A stretch of DNA of 64,000 bases from Protula sp. h YS-2021 (GCA_949752745.1 OX457034.1:3857646-3921645); one strand, 5' to 3'; counted from the stretch's first letter, positions 1 to 11,699 are shown. Numbers and translations: made by a program. Notes: a model not told the origin generated them from the letters alone.

Positions 1-775
1 GCGTATAGCCAACGTTAGACAGCCGACGTGGACTACACGTGGGCGGTCCCAAGTGGGCTATACAGGGGTGTAAGAGGGGATTTCCGACGATGGGACATCC
101 CACACAATGGCAAGGTATAGCCCACGTTGGACAACCGACGTGTGATACACTTGGGCTTTCCAACGTAGGCTATATGTTGGAGTAAGAGGGGATGTGCGAC
201 GGTGGGACATGCTACATAATTGACGCGTATAGCCAACGTTGGACAGCCGACGTGGGCTTCGTTTGGGAGATCCCACGTGGGTTACATGTGGGTGTAAGAG
301 GGGATGTCCGACAGTGGGCCATCCCACATGATTCATATGTATATCCCATGTTAGTCAGCCGATGTGGGCAACACGTGGGTGGTCCCACGTGGGCTATATG
401 TGGGATTAGGAAGGTATGTCCGACGGTGGAACATCCCACATAATGCCCGTGTATAGCCCACGTTAATCAACCGATGTGGGTTACACGTGGGTGAACCCAC
501 GTGGGCTATACGTGGGAGTAAGAAGGGATGTCTGACGATGGGACATACGACTTGAGGCCAACGTATGGCCGACGTTGGCTGTCCTACCTGGGCTATACGT
601 CGGCTGTCCAACGTGGGTTATGCGTAGGCGCTAGGTGGGACAAAATTATATGGGAGATCCCACGTACAGCCCACATGTAGCCGATGTAGGACGTCCCACA
701 TCCCACTTCCCACGTAAGGCCCACATAATGCCAACGTCGGCTACACCTAGGAAAAAATCTTGTGCTAACTGGGGA
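1..775. repeat. 112-bp tandem array rich in CACGTG palindromes
   Basis: The motif gtatagccc/aacgtt recurs at 3, 115, 227, 339, 451 and 563, an exact 112-bp period. The last copy is diverged and the array runs off the left edge. Each unit has several near-palindromes around CACGTG (such as CCCACGTGGG) and a conserved block near gatgtccgacggtgggac. Because 112 is not a multiple of 3, the short frames on both strands are not credible genes. A non-coding satellite or the core of a mobile element fits best. Confidence 0.85.
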
Positions 776-798
776 GTGGCTTGTGGGAACCAATTTAT

Positions 799-978
799 TA
801 TTCTGCTCTGTCCTGTTATAAGGGACGTCCTTATTCTTTAGATTACAAGATGGTTCGTCCTTAATTTTTATCCTTATTTTTTAAAAGACTTTGTTAAGTA
901 TGAGGATAGAGAGAATAGCTTTGTTTCCCTTATTTTTTAAAATAAGGACATACTTGAAAATAAGGACAGAGCAGAATA
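799..978. mobile_element. 180-bp MITE
   Basis: TATTCTGCTCTGTCC at 799-813 is the exact reverse complement of GGACAGAGCAGAATA at 964-978. The complementarity continues inward less perfectly through two gtccttatt blocks. There is no coding capacity. Superfamily is undetermined. It ends 13 bp before the next MITE. Confidence 0.7.
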
Positions 979-991
979 CACTCCAGGCTCC

Positions 992-1453
992 GGATTCACG
1001 AACGTCCCTTAACTTAAAATTTCACTTAAATCTTTCAGTTTTGCTGAATCACCCCTTAAATCAGGTTAAGTTAAGGGACGTGTAAGTGGTACATACCACT
1101 TAAAATAAAAGTGCACTTAGCGAGCTCTTAACGTAGCAAAATTTTAAGGGAGGTCCCAGGTCCCTTAACTATTAAGTGAAAGTGTAAATGAAAGGAAAAT
1201 GCGATTATTCTTCAAAAAAGTATCAGAATGGATTTTCAAATAGTAAAAAACATGCCTGTGGAAGGTTTCGATCTGTTACATTGGTTAAAGTCCTAGTTTT
1301 TGAAGTCCGTGCAAACGACACAAACGGTCACTTAAATTTAAGTGTGACTTAAGTGGGTTTTGTGAATCGACAAATAAGCCTCAACTTAAGAAATTTAAGG
1401 ACCCGTTAAGTGAGGGATAAGTTAAGTTAAGTGAAGGGAAGTTTTGTGAATCC
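992..1453. mobile_element. MITE with GGATTCAC termini and ttaagt-rich arms
   Basis: It starts GGATTCACGAAC plus tcccttaacttaa and ends with the inverse, ttaagtgaaggga then GTGAATCC. The interior repeats ttaag/cttaa motifs many times in both orientations. The terminal word ATTCACGAAC and the reiterated subterminal hexamers resemble the larger elements that form the satellite at 50630-59426, so the two may be distantly related (inference). Confidence 0.65.
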
Positions 1454-1616
1454 AGGGCCAGGCGATTGCTCCGGAACTTGCGACATGCCTTGTGTTCGTT
1501 CGGTGACAGATGTCACATTTTCTGTTACAGTTACAGAAACTTGTTGTTCTTTCGGGGCTGAAAGTGACAGATGCACGTGCTTCCGCTCTGAGTTTGTTTA
1601 TACTTGAATTACTTAC

Positions 1617-1799
1617 CAACTGCAGCAAGTAATTGGCTAACCTTGACCTTACAGCGGATGCCCCAAAAGCAAGGCTGATACTTTTTCTTACGTTTGTAGT
1701 ATTTATGCCCTTCTGGTCAAGTATTGAGGTGCATTGTATCACTTCACTCCATTTTCTTCCCAGTTGGCCGTCAAACAAGTGATTTAATGGAATTGACAA
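1617..1799 (-). CDS. Possible exon of an unrecognised protein
   Basis: On the minus strand an open frame containing LFDGQLGRKWSEV, LDQKGINTTNV and SLAFGASAVRSRL runs into a strong splice donor, GTTG followed by gtaagt, at 1616-1617. The text looks protein-like and I do not recognise the family. No matching acceptor or next exon was identified. The frame stays open past the donor to about 1422, where it enters the neighbouring MITE. Treat as a candidate exon or a decayed gene fragment. Confidence 0.22.
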
Positions 1800-3172
1800 T
1801 GTTAACTCGTATTATCACTCATTTTGAAGACTGTTGCGAACAGATACTCTGACAGGCCATTCTTTGGAGTAGTACATATGTTGTAAACAAACCGATGAAT
1901 TTGCATATAGGGAGTCAAGTGCGCATGGGCGGGCCTTCGGTTGTTTACTACATAAGTCATCCCGAACGAACACACGGATGAAAACGAAAGTGAAACTTGC
2001 CGAGTTGTTGAAAAAATCGCACGTAAACACTTCATTAACTGGCAGATAGGAAAATTAATTGGGTGGTTATACATATTCAGTTTCATTATACTATATAATT
2101 GTCATGCATTAAAACAGTAAACGGATGGGCGATATAAGCAGATTCGTACAAGTTCCAGACATCCGTTCTTAGTATATAGACCCTCTCTATCTTCCTGGGA
2201 CAGAAAGTTGTCATAAGAAGACCACAGGAGTCATCTAATACTAGCGTTGTTATAAAACGGCTGACCTCATAGTAGCTCCGTGTCAGCTCTGACTTGACCA
2301 ACTTCGTATATATTATATCTCACTGTCAGAGCTACGAAACCATACAGTTTTCTGTTATTAGGGTCAGCTTCATATCATCTGAGGCACAAATTTTTAATAC
2401 CGGTCCCCGCCATTCAAAAATTTTGCTGTAAGTTCTATAAAGTATATACTCAAATAAATTATTAGTCTAATGCCACTGCAGTTCTCAGCAAAATCACATC
2501 GAATAATTGAACATTTGCAAATAGCTTTTACGTTTCAACTATTTATCGCATCTCTGTCGAAATATCTTTATATACGGGAGCTAGACGTCTACCAGTCATT
2601 TTTTTTTTTCAGATTTAGTACACCACAAATTTGCTGGGTTAATTACTCTTTGACTTTAAAATCAACAATGATAGTGACTCATAACGGGAGTACTTCTATT
2701 GACAGGGCTTATTTGTATAAGACAATAGTCTTGGCGGTATCATTTATTAAGCAGTCTTGCTATCAGCAAGCAACTGTTTGGAAATTAGTACGGGCAACAC
2801 AATGGAGAAATACCGTTAACTCAGTGTGTAAATAAGGCACAGAAGGCGTGGGGGTGTGGGTGACTGCGTCGCATGAGCAGCTTAAGTCGTAAATAACCTA
2901 ACAATGCATCTTCACTGTGTACACTCAAGGGGCTTGTTCTAGCATTTTATTGACAAATATTACTCTGGAAAAAAAGGCAAAATCGTGACTTTTTTTAAAT
3001 TTTTTATAGTGATTTAAATCGCGAATTAGATCACTGATTTAATTATACAAGCCCTGATATATATATGCGTGTTTATTTTTTTTATTCATTTATAATTGCC
3101 TGCACTTAATCCGATAATCCGATATTTCTTTTTACCTTAGAACAGATACAAAACCTAACATATAACGGTAAT
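1800..3172. other. No recognisable gene
   Basis: Short frames occur on both strands (for example + 2470-2835) with no recognisable domain and no splice structure. There is a T-run near 2600 and AT-rich sequence at 2950-3120. A stretch near 2165-2215, on the minus strand, weakly resembles 9750-9800 on the plus strand (tttctgtcc, gaagatag), so it may hold an old repeat. Confidence 0.4.
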
Positions 3173-3322
3173 CAGGGTTCGCGTTGGCGGGGTTTTTGTC
3201 CACTTTGTGGGCATTTTTTACGAAATGACTCACTTTTCGGAACCCACCGAGTTTTTCTGGACCCAACTGAGTCGCACTTTCCTTTTTTGACTCACTTTCC
3301 TGAGAACCCAGCGCGAACCTTG
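3173..3322 (+). mobile_element. hAT-like MITE, copy 1
   Basis: 150 bp starting CAGGGTTCGCG and ending GCGCGAACCTTG. It is flanked by 8-bp repeats acggtaat (3165-3172) and gcggtaat (3323-3330) that differ at one base. CAGGG ends with an 8-bp duplication are typical of hAT transposons. A second copy lies in the opposite orientation at 6782-6933. Confidence 0.75.
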
Positions 3323-3487
3323 GCGGTAATGTTTTATATTTATTACCTCAAAGCTTACTTACACAAGAATTTACATTGTTATTGACTGACAGACTCACAT
3401 GTAGCCATAATAAACGCATGGAATTCGTCGTAGGTTCCTTAAAAGTGGTTGAAATATGTTTGTTGATTTGTCCGATGTGATATATAT

Positions 3488-5819
3488 GTTACAGCGAATC
3501 TGTAAAACCAGCGAATCTGTAGATTCGCTGACTCACTTAGCGAATCTGTAGATTCGCTGAAAATTTTTAGCGAATCTACAGATTCGCTGGTTTTTCACTT
3601 TTAAAATTATACAGATTCGCTGAAATTGCCTGACCAGTCATCTTTACCGACAGGATTACTTGTGTTGGGTGATATTTGAAATTTATTTGCTTTTATGTGA
3701 CTTCTTTACTCCAGAGGTGTTTTACACACCTTTTCTTGTTTTTTTTTGGGAATGTGATATATTGCAGTCTGAACATTTAAAATTACACATATTTTTATTT
3801 AACTAGCTTTAAAATGCATTGTTGAAATGCGAATTTCTAGTCTCAAATGAAAAACAGTATTGGAAAGCGTTCGAAAATATTTGCCATCAATATTCACAAA
3901 TGCTTAAATTAAGTTTCTTGTTTTTTTTTTAGGCCCCAACCCTACAGGGTTGGGGGCCTATAGACTTGGGGTGTCTGTCTGTCCGTCTGTCCGTCATCAC
4001 TTTTTTGTACAAGCGATATCTCGAGAACGCAGAGGCCTAGAGACTTGATGTTGGGCTCATTTGGAAGGTCTCGACTTGTAGATGTGCCTTTTGGCCATTT
4101 TGGCCAAATTCGATCACGTGATCTTGGCCAAATTGGCCAAAAACGCAAAAAATCGACTTGTGTTTGTACAGGCGATATCTCGAGAACGCAGAGGCCTAGA
4201 GACTTGATGTTAGGCTCATTTGAAAGATCTCGTGTTGTAGATGTGCCTTTAGGGCATTTTGGCCGAATTTGATCACGTGATCTTGGCCAAATGGGCCAAA
4301 AATCCACTTGTGTTTGTATAGGCGTTAATCTCGAGAACAGAGAGGCCTAGAGACTTGATGTTGGGCTCACTTGAAAGGTCTCGACTTGTAGATGTGCCTT
4401 TTGGCCATTTTGGCCAAATTCGATCACGTGCTCTTGGCCAAATTGGCCAAAAATGCAAAAATCGACTTGTGTTTGTACAGGCGATATGTCGAGAACGCAG
4501 AGGCCTAGAGACTTGATGTTTGGCTCATTTCAAAGACATTTTGGCCGAATTCGGTCACGTGATCTTGGTCAAATTGGCCAAAAAACGCAAAAATCGACTT
4601 GTGTTTGTACAGGCGATATCTCGAGAACGCAGAGGCCTAGGGACTTGATGTTGGGCTCAATTGAAAAGTCTCGACTTGTAGATGTGCCTTTAGGCCATTT
4701 TGGTCAAATTCGGTCACGTGATCTGCTAAATTTTGGGGGTAAAAAAAGATTTTCCGCCAGCCAGTATCATTGTTTTTCAAAGTTTTGAGCAGAAGTAGGA
4801 CATTTATTTTTCTTGGCCTAAACTGGCCAACAGGTTCAAAACCATAGACGACCCCTTACAATTTTGGGGGCGTTGGGGCCTGTTAGTGTTCACTGAATAC
4901 TTGTTTTTTTGTTTTTTTTTATTTATTTATTTATTTTTTTTTTTTTGGAATAGGATATATTGCAATCGGAATATTTAAAATTACACATATTTTTATTTAA
5001 CTAGCTTTAAAATGCATTGTTGAAATGCGAATTTCTAGTCTCAAATGAAAAAACAATATTGAAAAGCGTTTGAAAATATTTGCTATCAATATTCACAAAG
5101 GCTTAACTTAAGTTTCTCTCTTTGTGTTATCGTCTTTCATCAAAGTGATCACAGCAAATCTTAATGCTATTGTTTCTAAATAAATTGCAATCATTACTCC
5201 CCTTCTGGGTATCAAATTGCTATTTGCTAAATTGCAATTATTTTTCTGTGAGTGCAACACAAAAATCTCTTCACCTCCGGGTGATATAAATTGCAATTGA
5301 ATTACGGTAAGCTTATCCAATCAGTGTTACTTTTCGATGCTGCGCATACTCATAGTTTAATTTAACACATACTGATAGGAGAAGGACTTCAACGAATAGG
5401 AACTTTATTCCGGTGTTGAAAGCATAGAACTGCTGTATTTTCATCAAATGACCAAAAAACCTAAGCTGCATGAAATGAGTTAATAGCAATGGAAACAGAG
5501 AATGAAGCCCGATTTTAATATATTCCCTTCACACAAACCAAGAAAAAGGTATGTAAAATAGATCTGGACTAACGTAATCACTCAAAAGCAATTGAATGTC
5601 AAATATTAGCGAAAACAAGTGATCATGTCGGTAAAGACGGCCGATCAGGCAATTTCAGCGAATCTGTATAATTTTTTAGGTAAAAAACCAGCGAATCTGT
5701 AGGTTCGCTAAAAATTTTCAGCGAATCTACAGATTCGCTAAGTGAGTCAGCGAATCTACAGATTCGCTTAAATTTTCAGCGAATCTATAGATTCGCTGGT
5801 TTTACAGATTCGCTGTAAC
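3488..5819. mobile_element. Foldback element with palindrome-array arms (family A, copy 1)
   Basis: It begins GTTACAGCGAATCTG and ends with the reverse complement, finishing CTGTAAC. Both sides are (TA)n. Each arm, about 150-180 bp, is a string of near-perfect 20-bp palindromes (AGCGAATC-TGTA-GATTCGCT type) separated by short spacers such as tgactcactt. The arms are reverse complements of each other, and the right arm carries one extra module. The arm continues inward through ttgcctgaccagtc and tctttaccgacag. No transposase is visible. The interior holds a ~145-bp direct repeat (about 3778-3925 and 4978-5115), and a rolling-circle element sits between its two copies. Confidence 0.8.
3931..4903 (+). 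mobile_element. Rolling-circle (pearl/HINE-like) element with ~150-bp core repeats
   Basis: A T-run is followed by a 5' hairpin, AGGCCCCAACCC - taca - GGGTTGGGGGCCT (3931-3959), then a tgtctgtccgtc run. Five core units follow, each starting at cgagaacgc (4022, 4181, 4332, 4490, 4622). The 5' end AGGCCCCAAC returns inverted as GTTGGGGCCT at 4872-4881. The element closes with a small hairpin (AGTG-tt-CACT) and ACTTG immediately before another T-run. This order matches pearl elements of bivalves and HINE/Helentron elements (established knowledge). It sits in a T-run inside the foldback element. Translated frames here are repeat artefacts. Confidence 0.75.
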
Positions 5820-5899
5820 ATATATATATATTAAAACTAAACTATACTAAAACAACTAAAATAACATTACCAAATTATTGCATTATCTTGTTATAAATA

Positions 5900-5990
5900 G
5901 CAAAAAAAAAAAAAAAAAAACCGAACCGAAAACCGAAAAGCCCAATCACGGTTCTCGGTTTTCGGTACGAACCGTCACACCTCTAGTTAT
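5900..5990. repeat. A-run plus aaccg/cggtt inverted repeat
   Basis: An A-run of about 20 is followed by ccgaaccgaaaaccgaaaag and, after a short loop, its imperfect inverse cttttcggttcgg-like sequence. This looks like the end of an unidentified mobile element. Confidence 0.35.
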
Positions 5991-6439
5991 AACAGAACTG
6001 GATAAAAAAGTTTCTCAAATGCGGGGATGAGGAGGGGCGGGGGTGCACGTCTAATAACTACCGCAAATGAAAAAATAGGCACGGCAAGAGTACTCCGGAT
6101 AAACGCATATATTGGATAAACGCATAACAGGGCTTGGCAAATTGGCTATGCGATTAACCGGTTTTGTCTGTACTCAAATAATTTATAGATGCAGAATAAT
6201 AGGTATAGATTTATTGTGTACACCCACATTATTTCACTTCTAGATTCTTCCATGCTTTTTGAAATACCAGTTTAAAAGTTTTTGGTGAATAGTTACAAAA
6301 TTTACTGTCATCTTTTCACGAAATAAACCATGCTCCATGGATGTAAACAAAAGTCAGTTATTGGTTGAGATTTTTTGTGGTTACTTCCGTATTTTTTTTC
6401 TTTTAAAGAAAGCGTAACACAGAAATTATGTATCACTGC

Positions 6440-7521
6440 CGGTGTGGCATCAAATTTTCACCCCCTAGAAACCTCACCCCCGGTGAAGATTCGATATCAA
6501 ATCTTCACCGGGGGTGCATATTTGATAGAAATTTGGTCATCAAATATTCACCTCCCCCTTATCAAATTTTCACTCGCACCGGTGAACATTTGATATCAAA
6601 TCTTCACCCCCCCCCTCCCCACAAGAAAGCTAATTGACTGATAATTAATAACACATTGAATTGATCCCTTTTCAACTTTTTAAATTGCATTTAATTTCTG
6701 TTTTAAAGTAAATGAAAGGCCAATTACTGCCGAAAGTCCTTTTCGTATGGACATTGCAATGTAGTTCTTTATACAAAAGACCAGGGTTCGCGCTGGGTTC
6801 CCAGGAAAGTGAGTCAAAAAAGGAAAGTGTGACTCAGTTGTGTCCAGAAAGACTCGGTGGGTTCCGAAAAAGTGAGTCACTTGGTAAAAAAATGCCCAAA
6901 AAGTGAACAAAAACCCCGCCAACGCGAACCCTGAAGAGACCTTAACTCGGATCAGTGTTAAATAGACATGCTCCTCACGGGATTACATACACACTCCGGA
7001 CATTAGCAAATTGCAATTTAATAAGGTTAATCGTCCGGCACAAAAGTTAGTCTCCCGGTGCAATTTTTGCAAAATTTGTCTAGCCCGCCTCACATGAAAA
7101 AAACAACAACTAAATTATGTTTTAAATAATTAACAGTATTTACCTGAAAATACTCTGAAAAAAGTTAGTCGCCACTCGGGCGACCAACTCGAAAAAGTGG
7201 ACTGGGCCGTTCAGGATTATGAAAGTTAATCCGTCCGGCACGCTCAAGCTTGATTGGCGCTGTGAACACGTTTCAATACATTATAATTACCATATTATGT
7301 GAAGTAGAATATGTTATAAAATAAACTTTCGATTCTTTTTTTTTTTTTTTGCATGGTTGTTTATTTCTATGTCACACAAAACAGAAAAAAAAAAAATTCC
7401 GCTCGCACTGGTGATAAGGAGGGGGGGGGGGTGAATATTTGATAAGGTGGGTGAATATTTGATAATCAAATCTTCACCGGGGGTGAATATTCTATGGGGG
7501 TGAAGATTTGATCTCACACCG
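6440..7521. mobile_element. Foldback element with palindromic arms (family C)
   Basis: CGGTGTG at 6440 is the inverse of CACACCG ending at 7521. The arms (about 6441-6610 and 7397-7520) are reverse-complementary strings of modules built from TCAAATCTTCACC and GGTGAAGATTTGA, joined by runs of C or G. The design equals the family A and B foldback elements but the sequence is unrelated. The interior contains a hAT-like MITE copy and AT-rich filler, with no transposase. Confidence 0.75.
6782..6933 (-). mobile_element. hAT-like MITE, copy 2
   Basis: It runs from CAGGGTTCGCGC to GCGAACCCTG and is the reverse complement of most of 3173-3322, including the blocks gactcactttcc, ggaacccaccgag and gccaacgcgaacc. 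The flanks caaaagac and aagagacc are only a degenerate duplication. It sits inside the family C foldback element. Confidence 0.75.
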
Positions 7522-8021
7522 TTGTACTTTGAGGGCGTTTAGCGAATGCCGATAAAGACTTGTGGGCGCCTGAAAGCGAGCGTAGTTGACTGTCATGTCG
7601 TTATACAGCGAAGATTTGAAGCGGGTTATCCGAACCTCAGTAGCGGGCCGCTTCTTGGAGCTAACCTCAGAGAAGATCTGTGTATATATAACCACGAAGC
7701 GGATTGGTATTTCAGAAAGTAGTTCCTGTCTCTTTGTGAGTTCTTTTTTTCGCGGACTGCCAAGTGGGTCTGCAAAGTAAAAGGGTGTTATGCACAATAG
7801 ACCAAACGGCCGTAGAGGTTGGGTGTTAGACAAAACGCAAAAGATGAAATTGAGAAGGATTGTTGAATGGTAGCAGAGGACTCTTGTGGTTTTCCTATGA
7901 CAGCAAGAGTCATAGCACCTCTAATAGAACTTACCATTTATGCCAGTTTTGGCAATCTCGATCACTACTCTGGCCAAAGGCGTTATTTTAGGGAGGGTGC
8001 ATCACATAAATTATCCAATAC
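7522..8021. other. No recognisable gene; block shared with 43.2 kb
   Basis: Two overlapping frames occur (minus 7492-7833 and plus 7586-7780), neither with a known domain. A stretch of about 40 bp centred on cgataaagacttgtgggc (7548-7566) is also found on the opposite strand near 43195-43240, suggesting a dispersed repeat. Confidence 0.35.
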
Positions 8022-8362
8022 GCCTAATCACGTTTTGGGCGTTTAGAATAAAATGCGCAAGAAATTTTCATTTCGAATCCAGGGGTTAAAAAAATGAAAG
8101 AAATAATAGAAGAAATATCGCAAAACAGCTCATATTTGGAACATAAAGAAATTGAAACTTAAAACTATTTGTTAAAACCTTTAATACGTTTTTAAAATAA
8201 CGTATGGGTTGTTAAAAACACGATTAGTCTTTGATGCAGAGAAAGTTGACGTTTAGGCGAAATCTCTCTGTCATTGTTTCAGTTTTCCCCGGTTAGTGTG
8301 CAATAAAAAAAAACTGAATTTTTGCGCATTTTATTCGGAATGCCCAAAGTTTTATTTTGCCT
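8022..8362 (+). mobile_element. MITE family M1, copy a
   Basis: Left end cctaatcacgttttgggcgtt and right end aatgcccaaagttttatttt are inverted relatives. The inner arm motif aataaaatgcgcaa is found inverted at the other end. The interior (gaaatatcgcaaaacagct, ttgaaacttaaaactatttg) matches the copy at 43841-44189 closely. Other copies are at 60130 and 60981. Confidence 0.65.
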
Positions 8363-9429
8363 GTGATACTTTGTATGGTCAAATAATAATTTTATACTGA
8401 GAAAAATAGATGTTTACTTGAGACCAGGATAAAGAACCTCCCATCGCGCCCACAACCATAAAATATACCCCGCACCTAGAAAGAGAGTCGTTGCCATTAA
8501 AAAAAAAACACTTTTAGCAGGTAAACAAACCGTCTCCATCTGCTGAAACGGAGTTCTATGAGAACATGATCGTACTCTGCTTTTTGAGTTTCAAGAAAAG
8601 TGTAAAATTTAACAGATTGTGGCACAACCTTTAGATTACTCATTGTTAAAACCAAGAGATTTCTTATGTTTCTTTGTAATAAATTGCGTAAAGAAATGCT
8701 CAGCTAATTGATTGATTGATGGTCTGGTTGTGGGTGCTAATGTAACCGATGTCAGCATTTATATCCCTCAATCTCTGTATCAGGAAAAGCATGAAGAAAA
8801 GTGTCAGTTTACGTGCTTGAAATAAATGTTAATAAGGGATAACAGGCCAATTCCATTGAATTGGAGTCATGTGTTGTTAGCACAGGAATCGAAGCATTTT
8901 TTCGTTTCCAGAAATGTCAAACATTAACTATTGCTTCGAGCCAGGAAGTCCACGACTTCGGTGCATTTGCTGGTAGACTATTCATTGCCAAATTCACCTT
9001 GTGGTTTCCGTAGTTATCCTTTTTTCTCGGAATTATTGCATAAGTTTATAGAGTTTGTAGGAACTTAGTAGTCATAAGCGTTGTTACTTGTTCGTTCATA
9101 TGTCGCTCGGAGAATTTACGCTGCGGTGCACAGAACAATTAGATTATGAAAACAAATAAATTGTGGCACAAACTAGCTCTCCCACCTCCTACAATTTTAG
9201 TTGACAATGACATACAAAAAATTATCTGACCATGCTCAATAAAATAGAGGCGATAATGTGAGATTTTAAAGTTGACAAATGATATTTTTTGTACTTTACA
9301 TAAAATTTGACGTGTTCCGTCAGCCCATGTGCCGAAAGGTGTAAGTCACAGTTAAAAGATTTCGATTGATTTAAATGTTTTTTTTTTTGTGAAAAAAGCT
9401 TCTCTGCAAGATTCATGGTGATTTTTTAG
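8363..9429. other. No feature seen
   Basis: AT-rich sequence without a long frame, a convincing splice pattern or an obvious repeat, apart from homopolymer runs. The frame on minus 9222-9416 shows no recognisable family. Confidence 0.5.
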
Positions 9430-9510
9430 CCCAGCTTATGTGATACGTAAGCTGGGGGTATACCTGTATGTTTGCAGACGGCGCCCATTAGTTAGTTATT
9501 TAGGGGCAAA
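9430..9510 (+). mobile_element. 5' end of a rolling-circle element (head only)
   Basis: After a T-run, a hairpin CCCAGCTTATG - tgata - CGTAAGCTGGG (11 bp with one G:T pair) is followed by gcagacggcgcccattagttagttattt, the degenerate TTAG run of this family. The same head begins the large element at 20018. No core units or 3' end were found nearby, so this is a truncated copy. Confidence 0.5.
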
Positions 9511-10015
9511 AGTAAACAGTCCTGCGATTGGATAATATTAGACGCTCTTTCTTGGTGCGTTGTAAAAACACTCTCTACTCAAGTTTAGGAATTCCGTCGA
9601 GGTCGAAAATAATGTGTCAGGATACTTCTCAATGTGCTTTTTTTTTCGAAAAAGCCTGACAGCTCGGATGTCGATGGCTTAGAATGTGCGCCAAAAGATC
9701 CATAGTCTCGAAAGTTGAGATCAATAGCAATTTCTATTACAGGGAATGTGACCCTTTCTGTCCTGGGAAGATAGAAAGAGTCCGCTGGTACTAGTAGAAT
9801 TGGAAATTTGACTGAAACCTACTCTATTCATTTCACCATTTAATATCCTCAGAACAACATATTTGGGAAAGTGTATTTTATAATATTACAACATAAAACT
9901 GAAAGTGTCATTTGTTGTTCAAGAGAAAAGTTCACAAAATTGACCGCATTGATTAGTTGTGTTTTGTTGATGTCGCTGTGTTACTTCTGCGACATCGTTT
10001 GTATCGCTCTTGCTG

Positions 10016-10600
10016 CTTGGTTCACGTGCAGACCGTCGCGATATTGGGTCTGCGACAACGTTTGTATCGCTTTTGCAGATTGGTTCACGTGCAGACCGTC
10101 GCGATATTGGGTCTGCGACAACGTTTGTATCGCTTTTGCTGATTGGTTCACGTGCAGACCGTCACGATATTGGGTCTGCGACAACGCGTGTATCGCTTTT
10201 GCTGATTGGTTCACGTGCAGACCGTCGCGATATTGGGTCTGCGACAACGTTTGTATCACTTTTGCTGATTGGTTCACGTGCAGACCGTCGCGATATTGGG
10301 TCTGCGACAACGTGTGTATCACTTTTGCTGATTGGTTCACGTGCAGACCGTCGCGATATTGGGTCTGCGACAACGTGTGTATCGCTTTTGCTGATTGGTT
10401 CACGTGCAGACCGTCGCGATATTTGGTCTGCGACAACGTTTGTATCGCTTTTGCTGATTAGTTCACGTGCAGACCGTCGCCATATTGGGTCTGCGACAAC
10501 GTGTGTAACGCTTTTGCTGATTGGTTCACGTGCAGACCGTCGCGATATTGGGTCTGCGACAACGTGTGTATCGCTTTTGCTGATTGGTTCACGTGCAGGC
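10016..10600. repeat. 63-bp minisatellite, about 9 copies
   Basis: cacgtgcag recurs at 10023 and every 63 bp to 10590. Each unit contains an inverted pair GCAGACC ... GGTCTGC that could fold, plus a CACGTG site. Because 63 is 21 codons, several frames on both strands are open through the whole array. That openness is automatic, so I do not call a gene. Copies differ by single substitutions, indicating fairly recent expansion. Confidence 0.9.
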
Positions 10601-10634
10601 TGACATTTTTTATTTTTCAAACATGTGTATTTTT

Positions 10635-11195
10635 AGGCGGGGGACTATAGTTTTCGGGTTTGTCTGTCCGTCCGTCCGTCTGTCGACACTTTTTTTGTTA
10701 ACACACTCAAGCCTACATTTTTCCACCGATTGTTAAGATATTGTATATATGGGTAGTACTGGAACGAACAAGGATCGGTATTGTAAATGAGCCATGTCGG
10801 CCCAAGGACATTGGCCCAGCTGAACTTCACAAATTTTCCCAATCCTTACTCAGTCGAATGAGTTTGTTAACACACTCAATGAGCCCTGTCGGCCCAAGGA
10901 CATTGGCCCAGCTGAACTTAAGAAATTTTCACAACCCTTACATACTGATATGAGTTTGTTAACACACTCAAGCCTACATTTTTTGAAACAATTGGCAAAA
11001 TCTTGTACACATAGGTAGTATGGGTGGTAACAAGAATGGGTATTGTAAATGAGCCTTGTTGGTCGAAGGACATTGGCCCAGCTGGAATTTTAAAATTCAC
11101 GAATATGATACGAAGGGTTGTAGTCCAACCTAACAAAATCAAATACTGGGATTGTACGCCGGCGGGGGACATAGTCAGTTTCACTGACTCACTTG
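10635..11195 (+). mobile_element. Rolling-circle element with a tgtccgtcc run
   Basis: A T-run precedes AGGCGGGGGACTATAG, then a tgtctgtccgtccgtcc run. The core has about three related units with ttgttaacacactcaagcc and gcccaaggacattggcccagctg. The 3' part repeats ggcgggggacatag and ends in a perfect hairpin, AGTCAGT-ttc-ACTGACT (11173-11189), followed by caCTTG and then TT. Terminal hairpin plus CTTG before T is shared with unrelated elements in this window. The core resembles that of the 18827-19512 element (tcggtattgtaaatg). Confidence 0.65.
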
Positions 11196-11589
11196 TTACC
11201 CTAGAAACACAATATATTTGTTCCATGTATCTTAAAGCAAATTTTCCTAAAATCATTAAAAACCCTTAAGTTTATACCAAATGCTGCCTCTTACTTGTAC
11301 TTTGAATTTTGTGGAAAAATTTGGGAGGTGCATAAATTACAAGAAAATTCCATTTACTGGAGACCTATTCACATGGGATATAAAGGGACAGAATAACATG
11401 TAAAAGGCTCGTGTGAGGGTTTTTACATGTGCCTTACACAAGCGCCCGGAGACCGGTTAGGGTCCGAGAACAGAGCAATATCTTAAAAATCAGCTTTGAA
11501 AAAATTCCGTAATACTTGTGTGTGTTTGCATGTAGGCTGCTTTGTGAGGAGCTAATAGAAGCGGTCGGTCTCATATACGGGGTACCATT

Positions 11590-11699
11590 GGCGTACCATC
11601 GGCGTAACATCGGCGTACCGTCGGCGTACCATCGGCGTAACATCAGCGTACCGTCGGCGTACCATCGGCGTAACATCGGCGTACCGTCGGCGTAACATC
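11590..11699. repeat. 11-bp minisatellite upstream of the first caspase
   Basis: Ten units of ggcgtaNcNtc (forms ggcgtaccatc, ggcgtaacatc, ggcgtaccgtc) with a partial three-unit (33-bp) higher order. It ends 34 bp before the proposed start codon at 11734, so it lies in the promoter or 5' UTR. Short frames across it (such as minus 11434-11676) are artefacts. Confidence 0.85.

Noticed and set aside
3942..4788. Repeat proteins with TDRQT-like peptides
   Set aside because: These are readings of the tgtctgtccgtc run and of rolling-circle core repeats.
9981..10620. Four long overlapping frames on both strands as repeat-protein genes
   Set aside because: A 63-bp (21-codon) unit keeps frames open automatically, and no start context, splice site or domain supports any of them.
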